A DNA stretch of 64,000 nucleotides from Rhizobium sp. CSW-27 (GCF_018760785.1 NZ_JAHHZO010000005.1:1-64000), one strand, 5' to 3'. Shown: positions 17,856 to 26,958, counted from the stretch's first letter. Notes: generated from the sequence alone by a model not told the origin. Numbers and translations: made by a program.

Positions 17856-17871
17856 TACCGCGTACTCGGTA
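17856..17871. promoter_or_regulatory. Candidate TetR operator
   Basis: TACCG-cgtact-CGGTA is a perfect 5-bp inverted repeat with a 6-bp centre, 49 bp upstream of the MFS start and 140 bp from the divergent tetR start. Size and placement suit a TetR-family dimer that represses the MFS-GH3 operon. Confidence 0.5.
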
Positions 17872-18011
17872 TTTTTGAAGAGTCAACCGGGCATGCGGTC
17901 ACAGGCGCAGGAATGCGATAAGGCAAATGACGCAGGTGCCACTGGTTTTCGCTCCTGTTGCCGTTTGCAGAATTCCGAATAAAAGAGCAGTGAGCGAGTG
18001 AGGAAAGCCGA

Positions 18012-18656
18012 ATGGACGGCACGGGCAACAACCGGCAGAAGGCCGGACAGGCGGCATCGCCGAAACGGCGCAAGTCGCCCAAGGGAGAGGAGCGGCGCGA
18101 ACAGATCCTGCAGGCCGCGATGCGGCAGTTCGCCGATGACGGCTATCAGAACGCCTCATTCGCGGCGATTGCGCTGGAGGTCGGTCTGTCGCTGCCGGGG
18201 CTCATCCACTATTTCCCGACCAAGGTGGATCTGCTTCTGGCCATCCTGGAACGGCGCGATCTGGAGAATGTGAAGGCGCTGGGCGGACCGGAGCTTTCCT
18301 GGCGCGCCCTGCTGGCCGCCCTGATCGACATCGTGCAGGCCAATACGCAGATTCCAGGCGTGGTGCGCGCCTTCGCCATCCTCAATGCGGAAAGCCTGAC
18401 GCGGGATCATCCGGCTGCCGGCTGGTTCGGCAGCCGCGCGCGCAGCGTAAGCCTCAGCCTGTCGCAGACCCTGCGGCGGGGCATCGAGAGCGGCGAAATC
18501 CGTCCGGACGTGGATGCCGAGGCGCTGGCCGCCGAGCTGATTTCCATGATGGACGGTCTGCAGATGCTGTGGCTGAGAGCGCCGGACGAGGTCGACATGG
18601 TGGCGATATTCCGTGCCTATGTGGATCGCCTCGCCGGCGATATCGCCGCGCGATAG
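18012..18656 (+). CDS. TetR family transcriptional regulator
   Basis: The 214-residue protein has a TetR N-terminal domain (EERREQILQAAMRQFADDGYQNASFAAIALEVGLSLPGLIHYFPTK) and a helical ligand-binding C-terminal domain of the TetR_C_6 type. An extended basic N-terminus of about 25 residues precedes the DNA-binding domain. The ATG at 18012 has GAGGAA 6 nt upstream. Being divergent from the MFS-GH3 pair with a palindrome between them, it most likely represses those genes and is relieved by a sugar or glycoside. The inducer is unknown. Confidence 0.88.
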   Translation: MDGTGNNRQKAGQAASPKRRKSPKGEERREQILQAAMRQFADDGYQNASFAAIALEVGLSLPGLIHYFPTKVDLLLAILERRDLENVKALGGPELSWRALLAALIDIVQANTQIPGVVRAFAILNAESLTRDHPAAGWFGSRARSVSLSLSQTLRRGIESGEIRPDVDAEALAAELISMMDGLQMLWLRAPDEVDMVAIFRAYVDRLAGDIAAR

Positions 18657-18703
18657 ATCGGCATCCGGCCGGGCGTCGCGTCGACTTCGATGACCTCATA
18701 GGC

Positions 18704-19690
18704 TCAGCCCTTCGCCGGGCCTGCCACGGGGCGCGGCAGGCGCAGCGTGCAGCGCAGCCCCTCCGGATCGAAGTGCAGGTCGGCGGCGCCGCCGCCCGGG
18801 GCAAGGCTTGCCGCGATCAGGCGCGAGCCGAATCCCTTGCGGGTTGGCGGGCTGACGGGCGGGCCGCCTTCCTCGCGCCAGACAAGTTCCAGCGTCGCGG
18901 GCAGCAGATGCCATTCGATGCGCACGGCGCCATGCGGCACGGAAAGTGCGCCATATTTTGCCGCATTGGTCGCCAGTTCGTGGATCACCAGTGCCACGCG
19001 CGGCGCGGTATCGCCATCCAGGCTGCAGGCGGGGCCAATGAGGCGCAGGCGTTCCGGATCGTAGGCGGAAAGCAGGATGCGCAGCATCGTTTCCAGATCG
19101 TTCGGCATGGCATTCTGGCCGGACGACATGCGATGCGCCTCCGACAGCGCCCGCATGCGCCCCTCGAAACGCGGCATGAATTCGCTGAGATCGCTGCAGG
19201 AGCGCGCCGTCATCTGGGCAATCGCCTGGACCAGCTGCATGATGTTGCCGACCCGGTGCCGCATCTCGCGCGCCAGCACTTCGGCCTGCTGCTCGGCTCT
19301 TTCAAGTGCGGCCACCAGAACCTGCATGGCATGGATGATGCCGACGGTAAGCGCGCCGAACAGCGTGAACACGGTTGAGGATATGAGAGCGCTCGGCAGG
19401 CTGACCGGCCGGATGCTCAGCCATACAGTGGTGGCGAAGACCACGCCGCAGGTCATCAGCGCGATGCCCCCGGCACGCCCGCCCCAGGCGGTGGCCACCA
19501 CGATGAAGGGGAAGAAGGTGATGAAGGGCGCGCCGAGCAGGACGGAGCGCAGCAGAAACCACAGCCCGACCGCCACCGCCGCGCATCCGAGCGCGATCAG
19601 CTGGCCGACAAGCAGCGACGGCCGTCTGCGCGGTATCAGCAGCATCCACCAGGAGTCCCCCACCTGGATCTTGATCTGGGCCATCCTCAT
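18704..19690 (-). CDS. Membrane histidine kinase of the HWE/HisKA_2 type
   Basis: The 328-residue protein has three to four membrane segments in residues about 25-125 resembling the DUF4118 sensor module, then the phosphoacceptor helix REMRHRVGNIMQLV with His145, and an ATPase domain with HELATNAAKYG (His237 and Asn242) and a G-rich loop in KGFGSRLI. The HELATNAAKYGALS box places it in the HWE/HisKA_2 group abundant in Rhizobiales, often tied to light or general stress signalling. No response regulator is adjacent, so it is an orphan here. The ATG at 19690 or two codons later (19684) are equally plausible. Confidence 0.88.
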   Translation of the reverse strand: MRMAQIKIQVGDSWWMLLIPRRRPSLLVGQLIALGCAAVAVGLWFLLRSVLLGAPFITFFPFIVVATAWGGRAGGIALMTCGVVFATTVWLSIRPVSLPSALISSTVFTLFGALTVGIIHAMQVLVAALERAEQQAEVLAREMRHRVGNIMQLVQAIAQMTARSCSDLSEFMPRFEGRMRALSEAHRMSSGQNAMPNDLETMLRILLSAYDPERLRLIGPACSLDGDTAPRVALVIHELATNAAKYGALSVPHGAVRIEWHLLPATLELVWREEGGPPVSPPTRKGFGSRLIAASLAPGGGAADLHFDPEGLRCTLRLPRPVAGPAKG

Positions 19691-19828
19691 CTCCGAACGG
19701 CGCCAGAATATTCGAACGTTTCGAAATTCCTAGCCCGGAAACGCGCGCCGGACGCGCAATGGCAACAGCCACTAGCATGGTTTGCGTGCCCCGAGGCTGA
19801 CGCAAGGCAGGATTGCCCTGCGGCACGC

Positions 19829-20200
19829 CTATTCGCCTTTTGTGCGAAGGAAGGCGCCGGCGGCGACGCTCAGCCAGCCAAGGATCATCAGCATGCCGCC
19901 GCTCGGGGCAGCCATGGGAAACAGGCCGGCGGCACCAAGATGCCGGACGACGAGATCGGCGGCGAAAAGTACCGTGCCGGCGCCCAGTACCAGGGCCGAA
20001 AGCGTTGCGGTCCTGATTGCGCGGTCACCGAGAAACAGGGCAAGCAGCACCGGCGCATGGGCGAGGCACATGGTGGAGGCCGAGCCGAGCAGGCGCGAGT
20101 CCCCGCCATGGCTGGCGGCGGCGGCCAGCACCACGCCACTTGCCCCGAGGAAGCCGGACAGCATCAGGACAAGCGGGCGAAGGCTGTCGAGGCGGCGCAT
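19829..20200 (-). CDS. DUF423 family membrane protein
   Basis: A 123-residue inner-membrane protein with four hydrophobic segments and the family-typical GFLGASGVVLAAAASHG near the start, followed by HAPVLLALFLG and a C-terminal SGGMLMILGWLSVAAGAF. The molecular role of the family is unknown. I use the ATG at 20200 because GGGAGGA lies 6 nt upstream, inside the end of the preceding haemoglobin gene. The 2-nt gap to that gene's stop implies translational coupling. Confidence 0.82.
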   Translation of the reverse strand: MRRLDSLRPLVLMLSGFLGASGVVLAAAASHGGDSRLLGSASTMCLAHAPVLLALFLGDRAIRTATLSALVLGAGTVLFAADLVVRHLGAAGLFPMAAPSGGMLMILGWLSVAAGAFLRTKGE

Positions 20201-20202
20201 GC

Positions 20203-20595
20203 TCATTCCTCCCGGTTCTGCATGTGCTGGGCAAGCCGCTCGACGGGGGCCCAGATGATGTCGCGCAGCTTCGGATTCTCGATGGTCTCTTCCATCGCGC
20301 GCCGGAAGCACAGCAGCCATTCGTCGCGTTCCGCCACACCGATCGGGGCGGAGAAATGGCGGGCGCGCAGGCGCGGATGGCCGTATTTCTCCACATAGAC
20401 GGGCGGGCCGCCGAGATAGCCGGTGAGGTAGTCGTAAAGCTTGGCTTCGCTGCCGGAGAGATCCGGCGGATGGATGGCGCGGCAGCGCGCGGCCTCCGGC
20501 AGGCTGTCCATCAACTCGTAGAACCGGCGGGTCAGGGCCCGCACGGTCTGATCTCCGCCGATCGCTTCATACAGCGTAATGGTCTCGCCGCTCAT
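20203..20595 (-). CDS. Group II truncated haemoglobin (TrHbO-like)
   Basis: A 130-residue haem protein of the 2-over-2 globin class. GHPRLRARHFSAP contains the likely proximal His80, and DEWLLCF contains the conserved Trp93 (G8) that marks group II; LYEAIGG and the FYELMDSLPE helix are also typical. Such globins bind oxygen or react with peroxide and nitric oxide in the cytoplasm. The ATG at 20595 gives the normal family length; the longer frame to 20652 adds a non-conserved leader. It is translationally coupled to the DUF423 gene. Confidence 0.92.
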   Translation of the reverse strand: MSGETITLYEAIGGDQTVRALTRRFYELMDSLPEAARCRAIHPPDLSGSEAKLYDYLTGYLGGPPVYVEKYGHPRLRARHFSAPIGVAERDEWLLCFRRAMEETIENPKLRDIIWAPVERLAQHMQNREE

Positions 20596-20684
20596 GGTCC
20601 CGTTCCGTTCTGCCTCATCCGAGGGTCTAGACGGGCCGGCGCCTTGCCGCAAGCGGTCAAGGCGCCGCAGCGGGCGGCGAGCGT

Positions 20685-20864
20685 CTATTCCGAGCCCGGA
20701 TCGATCTCGCGGGCATCGGTCGGCGGCAGGGCACCGGTGCCGGGCGTCTTGTCCGGATCGACCTTCGAGCGGGCGTCCGGTCCGGCGGGAATGGTGCCCT
20801 GGCGGCGGGTTTCGGGCGCCTGTTCCTCGCCGACTGCACGTTCTGGCTTGCTGTTTACGGTCAT
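20685..20864 (-). CDS. Small hydrophilic proline-rich protein, function unknown
   Basis: A 59-residue acidic protein beginning MTVNSKPERAVGEEQAPE and ending DAREIDPGSE, with no hydrophobic segment and probably disordered. It is supported as real by a strong AAGGAGA site 5 nt before the ATG and by an uninterrupted frame ending in TAG, but I do not recognise a family. It lies between the ABC exporter genes and the haemoglobin gene on the same strand, downstream of neither by operon-like spacing. Confidence 0.55.
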   Translation of the reverse strand: MTVNSKPERAVGEEQAPETRRQGTIPAGPDARSKVDPDKTPGTGALPPTDAREIDPGSE

Positions 20865-20927
20865 CGCTGTCTCCTTCGGGTTGTCGCCAGGGAAACGGAG
20901 GGAAGGGGCGATGGTTCCGCAGCAGGC

Positions 20928-22823
20928 TCAGGTGGCGCTGGCGACGGCCGCCTTGTCGATGACATCCTCCGGAATGTCGTCGAAGGAAGCGTAATTGAGG
21001 TTGTAGAGGCGGGCATAGAGCCGGTCGTTGCGCATCAGTTCGGCATGGTTGCCGCTTTCGATCAGCTCGCCGTTCTGCAGCACGATGATGCGGTCCGCCT
21101 CGCGGATGGTCGCCAGCCGGTGGGCGATGACGAGGCCGGTGCGGCCCTGCAGCAGCTTGACCAGCGCCTTCTGGATCAGCATCTCCGTATAGCTGTCGAT
21201 GTTGGCGGTGGCCTCGTCGAGCACAAGGATCTTTGCATCGGCCACCAGCGCCCGGGCGAAGCTCAGCAGTTGGCGCTGGCCGAGCGAGAGATTGCCGCCG
21301 CGCTGGCCAAGCTGGCTGTCATAGCCTTCGGGCATGCGCATGATGAAGTCATGGGCGCCGACGGCCTTGGCCGCATCGATCACCTGCTCGCGGGTGGCCT
21401 CGGTCTTGTGGTAGCGGATGTTCTCGAACACGGTGCCGGTGAACAGGAAGGGTTCCTGCAGCACCATGGCGATCTGCCGGCCGAGCGATTCCTGCGTCAG
21501 GTCGCGCACGTCGTGGCCGCCGACCAGCACCGCGCCCTGCTGCACCTCGTAGAAGCGGTGGATCAGCGACATGCAGCTGGACTTGCCCGAACCCGTCGGC
21601 CCGACCAGCGCCACCGTCTCGCCCGGATTGACCCGGAAGCTGACATTCTTCAGCACGGGGTGCTTCGGATTGTAGCCGAACACCACGTTGCGGAATTCCA
21701 CCGAGCCGTCCATGTCCGGCGAGAGCACCCTGGCATCCGGCTTGTCCTCGATCTCGACGCGCACGTCGAGCACGTCGGTCAGGCGCTGGCCGGAGGCCAT
21801 GGCGCGTTGCATCACCGAATATTGCAGGGTGAGCGAGCGGATCGGGTCGAAGAAACGCTGGATGTAGAAGAGGAAGGCCACCATCACGCCGACATCGAGC
21901 GCCTGGTTGAGGACGCGCGCGCCGCCGACGACGATGACGAGCGCCATGGCAATCCCGGTCAGCGTGTCGACGATCGGCACCATCACCTGGGCGAGGCGGG
22001 CGGCATGCAGATGGTTGTTGAGGTTGGTGCGGGCCTTGTCGTCGAACAGGGTGAAGTTGACCGCCTGGCGATCCATGCCCTGCACGGCGCGCACGCCATG
22101 GATGGCTTCCGCCAGCGCGCCGCTTGCCACAGAATTGGATTCATGCGCTGCCATGAAGGATTTGCGTGCCACCGGCAGCCAGAACAGCCGCACGATGAAG
22201 AGAATCGGCAGGGCGGAGAGGGTGAGCAGGCCGAGGTAGAAATCCAGATAGAGCATCACCACCACGATGCCGATCAGCAGCGTGATGTCGCCGACCGAGA
22301 GAACCGAGGTCTCGAGGAATTCCTGCATGGAATTGACGTCGCCCTGCAGGCGCGACATCAGCCGGCCCACCTCCGTCTTGTCCATGAAGGACAGCGAGAC
22401 GCGCTGCAGGTGGTGGAACATGGCGCGGCGGATATCGAACAGCACGTCTTCTGCCACATTGCCGACCAGCATTTCCTGGGCATAGCTTGCGGCGAAATTG
22501 ACGAGGATCGCCACGCCGAAGGCGATGATGGCGGCAAGAAGCGCGGTGTGGTCGCCGCCCGGCTGCATGCCGTTGTCGATCGCGTGGCGGATGATCAGCG
22601 GAATGGCGAGCTGCATGGCGGTGAACACCAGCACGGCCACCACGGCAAGTGCGACCTTCCTCTTGTAGGGGCGCACGAAATCCCAGATGCGGGCAATGAT
22701 GTTGCGGTCGAACACCTTGCCGAAGATTTCCTCCTCGATGCGGTGCGAGCCCACCACCGCGCGCGGCGGGCGGCGGCCATCCTCGCGCACGTCGGCGCGT
22801 TCGGTTTCCATTTCCTCGGCCAT
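20928..22823 (-). CDS. ABC exporter half-transporter with canonical Walker B (heterodimer subunit)
   Basis: A 631-residue fused membrane-ATPase half-transporter: six membrane segments in residues about 55-330, then an ATPase domain with Walker A GPTGSGKSS at 408-416, Walker B ILVLDE ending in Glu537, and H-loop His568. The signature motif is LSLGQ (512-516) instead of LSGGQ. Its partner immediately upstream has the reverse defects, so the two should form a heterodimer with one active and one degenerate ATP site, like the Thermotoga TM287/288 exporter. The substrate could be lipid or drug. It begins 11 bp after the partner gene. Confidence 0.92.
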   Translation of the reverse strand: MAEEMETERADVREDGRRPPRAVVGSHRIEEEIFGKVFDRNIIARIWDFVRPYKRKVALAVVAVLVFTAMQLAIPLIIRHAIDNGMQPGGDHTALLAAIIAFGVAILVNFAASYAQEMLVGNVAEDVLFDIRRAMFHHLQRVSLSFMDKTEVGRLMSRLQGDVNSMQEFLETSVLSVGDITLLIGIVVVMLYLDFYLGLLTLSALPILFIVRLFWLPVARKSFMAAHESNSVASGALAEAIHGVRAVQGMDRQAVNFTLFDDKARTNLNNHLHAARLAQVMVPIVDTLTGIAMALVIVVGGARVLNQALDVGVMVAFLFYIQRFFDPIRSLTLQYSVMQRAMASGQRLTDVLDVRVEIEDKPDARVLSPDMDGSVEFRNVVFGYNPKHPVLKNVSFRVNPGETVALVGPTGSGKSSCMSLIHRFYEVQQGAVLVGGHDVRDLTQESLGRQIAMVLQEPFLFTGTVFENIRYHKTEATREQVIDAAKAVGAHDFIMRMPEGYDSQLGQRGGNLSLGQRQLLSFARALVADAKILVLDEATANIDSYTEMLIQKALVKLLQGRTGLVIAHRLATIREADRIIVLQNGELIESGNHAELMRNDRLYARLYNLNYASFDDIPEDVIDKAAVASAT

Positions 22824-22834
22824 GTCGTCCTCCC

Positions 22835-24697
22835 TCAGCCGGCCAGCGCGTCGTCGCCCGGGCGAACCTGCAGGTCATGCAGCGCCTTGTAGCGTCCACC
22901 CAGTGCCAGCAGCTGCTGATGCGTTCCCTCTTCCACGATCCGGCCGTTCTCCACGAAGAGAATGCGGTCGGCATGCATCAGCGAGCCGAGCCGGTGGGCG
23001 ACAATCAGCGTCACCCGCTCGGAGGCGTTGCGGCGCATGGCGCTGCGGATGCGCTGCTCGGTGGCCGCGTCGATGGCGGCGGTCGAATCATCGAACACCA
23101 TGATTGCGGGCTTCAGCATGACCGCGCGCGCGATGGTGAGCCGCTGGCGCTGGCCGCCGGAGAGCGACACGCCGCGCTCGCCGACCACCGTGCCGTAGCT
23201 CGATGGCAGGCCGAGCACGTAATTGTGCAATTGCGCGCTTTCGCTGGCCCGGGCAATCTGGTTTTCGCGCGCCCATGGGTCGCCATAGGCGATGTTGTTC
23301 TCGATCGTGGTGGTGAACAGGAAGCTGTCCTGCGGCACGACGACCACCGAACGGCGCAGCGATTGCAGCGTGACATCGCGGATATCCTGCCCGTCGATGG
23401 TGATGCGGCCCTGGCCCACCTCGTAGAAGCGCGGGATCAGGTGGGCAATCGTCGACTTGCCACTGCCCGGCGGGCCGACGAGGCCGATGGTTTCGCCGCG
23501 GCGCGCCTCGAAGCTGATGCCGTCCAGCACGCGGTTGTCCGGGGCGGCAGGATAGGCAAAGCCGACATTTTCGAAACGCAGCGTGCCTTCGCGCACCACC
23601 AGTGCCGGCGCCTTCGGCTTGTCCTTGATGGCGATGTCGAGATCGAGAAGGCCGAACAGGCGCGCGCCGCAGGTGGAGGCGCGGGCAAAGGCATTGACCA
23701 TCAGGCCGAGCTGGCGCACCGGCATCTGCAGGATGGTCATGAAGGTGAGGAAGGAGGCGAGCGTGCCGACGGTCATCTCGCCGGCCGTCACCTTGGTGCC
23801 GCCGACCCACAGCACCAGGCCCATGGCGGCGAAGAAGGACAGTGTCATTGCGCTGGTATTGGCAACACGGATGCCGACGCGCTGATGGGCAAGCGTCAGC
23901 GCGTTGAGCGAGGCCGCCTCGAACTTCTCCATTTCGTGGGTCTGGGCGGCGAAGGCCCGCACGACGCGGATGCCACCGAGATTTTCCTCCATGACCCGCG
24001 TCAGCACCTGCAGCCGTTCCTGCAGGTCGAGCCAGGTGGAGCGCAGCCTCAGCTGCGTGACGGAGGAACGCCAGCCGACGAAGGGCACGAAGCTGAGCGC
24101 CAGAAGCCCGAGCAGCACATCGGTGGAGATGAGCAGATAGGCGCCGATGCCGATCAGCACCGAAAGGAAGATCATCCGGACCAGCGCGGTGGAGAAATAC
24201 ATCCGCACGCCTTCCAGATCCAGAAGGCCGATGGTGATGAGGTCGCCGGAATGCATGCTGTCATGGAAGCTGAACGACAGACGCTGGATCTTCTCGTAGC
24301 AGGCAAGCCTGAGCTCGTAGCCGATATGATGGCCGACCGCCTCGCTGTAATAGTTCTGCACCATGGTGAACAGGCCGCGCAGCACGCTGGCGCCGAGCAG
24401 CAGCAGTGCCGTGGCAAGCAGCGCATCCTGTGCGGCAACCCCGGCCGTGCCGCCCGCGCCGACCCCCTGCGCCTCGTCGATCGCCTCGCCGAGCAGGCGC
24501 GGGATCATCAGCTGGAAGGCCGAGGCGATGAAGGTGGCGCCGATGGCGGCTCCCGATTGCCAGGGATGCCGGAAGGCCATCACGGTGATGCGGGTGAGGA
24601 TCGAAAGGCCCTTGCCCCAGCCGGCGGCTTTGACATGGGCAAGGGAAGCAGCCGCCTGTGCGGCGCCGCTCGAAGCTTGGGGTGTCACGGTCGTCAT
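22835..24697 (-). CDS. ABC exporter half-transporter with degenerate Walker B (heterodimer subunit)
   Basis: A 620-residue half-transporter with six membrane segments in residues about 40-320 and a C-terminal ATPase domain: Walker A GPPGSGKST at 408-416, canonical signature LSGGQ at 512-516, but Walker B IMVFDD, in which Asp537 replaces the catalytic glutamate. The position is exactly that of Glu537 in the downstream partner. Loss of the glutamate in one subunit and of a signature glycine in the other is the known pattern of asymmetric exporters. The start at 24697 (MTTVTPQASS) avoids a non-conserved 45-residue extension; its ribosome binding site is weak. Confidence 0.9.
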   Translation of the reverse strand: MTTVTPQASSGAAQAAASLAHVKAAGWGKGLSILTRITVMAFRHPWQSGAAIGATFIASAFQLMIPRLLGEAIDEAQGVGAGGTAGVAAQDALLATALLLLGASVLRGLFTMVQNYYSEAVGHHIGYELRLACYEKIQRLSFSFHDSMHSGDLITIGLLDLEGVRMYFSTALVRMIFLSVLIGIGAYLLISTDVLLGLLALSFVPFVGWRSSVTQLRLRSTWLDLQERLQVLTRVMEENLGGIRVVRAFAAQTHEMEKFEAASLNALTLAHQRVGIRVANTSAMTLSFFAAMGLVLWVGGTKVTAGEMTVGTLASFLTFMTILQMPVRQLGLMVNAFARASTCGARLFGLLDLDIAIKDKPKAPALVVREGTLRFENVGFAYPAAPDNRVLDGISFEARRGETIGLVGPPGSGKSTIAHLIPRFYEVGQGRITIDGQDIRDVTLQSLRRSVVVVPQDSFLFTTTIENNIAYGDPWARENQIARASESAQLHNYVLGLPSSYGTVVGERGVSLSGGQRQRLTIARAVMLKPAIMVFDDSTAAIDAATEQRIRSAMRRNASERVTLIVAHRLGSLMHADRILFVENGRIVEEGTHQQLLALGGRYKALHDLQVRPGDDALAG

Positions 24698-24911
24698 TCC
24701 AATGCAGGACGCCCTGGCGGTGATCCAGGGAGCGATTTTCCCGGTGAGATTTAGGCGGATGCAGCCCGAAGGGAAGGACATTGGAACCCGATTCTGGTGG
24801 AATCGGAAGCGATATCTTTTCACAAATATCAAAAGCGACGGCAGGAAGGTGAACGCCGTTGCGTCATGCGCCGTGGAACGGACCGGAGAGGCCGGCCGGT
24901 GGCCGGGAAAG

Positions 24912-24944
24912 GGGTCGCGCCGCGTCCGTCAAGCGGCGCGACCC
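24912..24944 (-). terminator. Strong hairpin terminating the frc operon
   Basis: GGGTCGCGCCGC (24912-24923) pairs perfectly over 12 bp with GCGGCGCGACCC (24933-24944) around a 9-nt loop, 22 nt after the frcA stop. On the minus strand it is followed by CTTTCCC, a weak T-tract. The rest of the gap 24698-24965 contains an AT-richer stretch (24780-24850), probably the exporter promoter. Confidence 0.65.
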
Positions 24945-24965
24945 AAGGTTCCGGGCGCGCCTCGA

Positions 24966-25742
24966 TCAGGCGGCCAGGGGTTCCGGAGACTTTGCCCCGG
25001 TCATGAAGGCAACCGCGTCGGACATCGAATAGTCCTTCGGATTGATGACCGTCAGGCGCCGGCCGAGACGGTGGATGTGGATGCGGTCGGCCACTTCGAA
25101 CACATGCGGCATGTTGTGCGAGATGAGCACGATCGGGATGCCGCGCGAGCGCACGTCGAGGATCAGTTCCAGCACGCGCCGGCTTTCCTTGACGCCGAGT
25201 GCGGCGGTCGGTTCGTCGAGGATGATGACCTTGGAGCCGAAGGCGGCGGCGCGGGCCACGGCCACGCCCTGGCGCTGGCCACCCGAGAGGGTTTCAACCG
25301 CCTGGTTGATGTTCTGGATCGTCATGAGGCCGAGCTCGGACAGTTTCTCGCGGGCGAATTTTTCCATCGCGGCGCGGTCGAGCGAGCGGAACACCTTGCC
25401 GAGCACGCCCGGCTTGCGGATCTCGCGGCCGAGGAACATGTTGTCGGCGATGGAGAGCGCCGGCGACAAGGCGAGGTTCTGGTAGACGGTCTCGATGCCG
25501 GCCTTGCGGGCCTCGATCGGCGAACGGAAGTGGACGGTCCTGCCTTCCAGCGTGATCTCGCCTTCGTCCGGCGTCACGGCGCCGGAGATCGCCTTGATCA
25601 GCGAGGACTTGCCCGCGCCGTTGTCGCCGATCACGGCCAGGATTTCGCCGGGATAGAGGTCGAAGTCGGCACGGTCGAGCGCCGTCACCTTGCCATAGCG
25701 CTTGATGAGACCGCGGGCGGAGAGGATGGGTTCCTGTGCCAT
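24966..25742 (-). CDS. frcA: Fructose ABC importer ATP-binding protein FrcA
   Basis: FrcA energises fructose (and possibly mannose and ribose) import with FrcB and FrcC. The 258-residue single-domain ATPase has Walker A GDNGAGKSS at 39-47, signature LSGGQRQG and Walker B VIILDEPTAALGV. The length matches the short rhizobial FrcA rather than the roughly 500-residue double ATPases of ribose systems. The start at 25742 (MAQEPILSAR) overlaps the frcC stop by 1 nt, indicating coupling. In Sinorhizobium the kinase gene frcK follows; here the operon ends in a hairpin and frcK is absent. Confidence 0.92.
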   Translation of the reverse strand: MAQEPILSARGLIKRYGKVTALDRADFDLYPGEILAVIGDNGAGKSSLIKAISGAVTPDEGEITLEGRTVHFRSPIEARKAGIETVYQNLALSPALSIADNMFLGREIRKPGVLGKVFRSLDRAAMEKFAREKLSELGLMTIQNINQAVETLSGGQRQGVAVARAAAFGSKVIILDEPTAALGVKESRRVLELILDVRSRGIPIVLISHNMPHVFEVADRIHIHRLGRRLTVINPKDYSMSDAVAFMTGAKSPEPLAA

Positions 25743-26824
25743 TAGCCTGCTACCTTTCTGATCCACTGGTCGATTGCAACGGCGGCGATGATGAGAAGGC
25801 CGATCAGCATGTAGGTCCACTGCGGATCGGTGCCGATGAGGCGCAGGCCGAGCTGGAAGACGCCGACGATCAGGGCGCCGAACAGCATGCCGAGGATGGA
25901 GCCGCGGCCACCGAAGAGCGACAGGCCGCCGATCACGACGGCGGTGATCGATTCGATGTTGGCGAACTGGCCGGCGGTCGGCGAAACGGAGCCGATGCGG
26001 CCGATGAGCGCCCAGCCGCCGAGCGCACAGATGACGCCGGAGAGGGTATAGACGGAGATCAGCATGCCCTTGACGTTGACGCCGGCAAGTTCTGCTGCAT
26101 CCGGATCGTCACCGACGGCGTAGAGATGGCGGCCCCAGGCGGTGCGGTTCAGCACATACCACAGCGCCAGCACCAGCAGAACCAGAGCGATGACGCCATA
26201 GGTGAACACGGCGCCGCCAATGCGGATGTTTTCGCCGAAGAACTGCAGCAGCGGTGCCTTGTCCTGAAGGTCCTGCGAGCGGATGGTCTCGTTGGCCGAA
26301 TACAGGAAGTTGGAGGCCAGCACGATCTGCCACATGCCGAGCGTCACGATGAAGGGCGGCAGCTTAACGCGGGCAACCAGGATGCCGTTGATATAGCCGC
26401 ACAGCGCCCCGACGGCAAAGCCGCACAGCACCGCAAGCGGGGCGGGCACGCCATAGTTGACGGCGAACTGGCCCATGATGACCGAGGAGAGGACCATGAT
26501 GGCGCCGACCGACAGGTCGATGCCGGCGGTCAGGATGATCAGCGTCTGGGCCGCGCCGATGATGCCGGTGATCGCCACCTGCTGCAGGATCAGGGTCAGC
26601 GAGAAGGCCGAGAAGAACTTGGTGCCGAGAATCGAGCCGAAGATGGCGATCGACAGAAGAAGCACGATGAGCGGTACGGCGGCCGGGCTCGAATGCAGGA
26701 AGTGCTGGAACTTCTGCAGCGGCGTCTTGTCGTTGGTGTCGAACTGGGCGATCTGCGTGGAACTTTTCGAAAGCACGCTCTCGTATTCCAGGTGGGGCTT
26801 GGGTGCGGCTTGCGGCTCGCTCAT
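25742..26824 (-). CDS. frcC: Fructose ABC importer permease FrcC
   Basis: FrcC forms the membrane channel of the fructose importer. The 360-residue protein has about ten hydrophobic segments after a roughly 50-residue cytoplasmic start and the branched-chain/ribose permease hallmarks TAGIDLSVGAIM and LFGGRGS. The ATG at 26824 follows GGGAGGAAA. Its length equals what I recall for Sinorhizobium FrcC. A 185-bp gap with a hairpin separates it from frcB, while frcA overlaps it by 1 nt. Confidence 0.93.
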   Translation of the reverse strand: MSEPQAAPKPHLEYESVLSKSSTQIAQFDTNDKTPLQKFQHFLHSSPAAVPLIVLLLSIAIFGSILGTKFFSAFSLTLILQQVAITGIIGAAQTLIILTAGIDLSVGAIMVLSSVIMGQFAVNYGVPAPLAVLCGFAVGALCGYINGILVARVKLPPFIVTLGMWQIVLASNFLYSANETIRSQDLQDKAPLLQFFGENIRIGGAVFTYGVIALVLLVLALWYVLNRTAWGRHLYAVGDDPDAAELAGVNVKGMLISVYTLSGVICALGGWALIGRIGSVSPTAGQFANIESITAVVIGGLSLFGGRGSILGMLFGALIVGVFQLGLRLIGTDPQWTYMLIGLLIIAAVAIDQWIRKVAG

Positions 26825-26958
26825 TGATTTTCCTCCCTTTTTCCTCACTCGAGGATGCGAGGGCCGGCCAGGGTTCCATGTCCCATCATTGCCGGCGATG
26901 AAATTGACAATTCCAATCGGGATGCGGCCAGACCGGCGCTGTCGCGGGTGGCTTGGCA

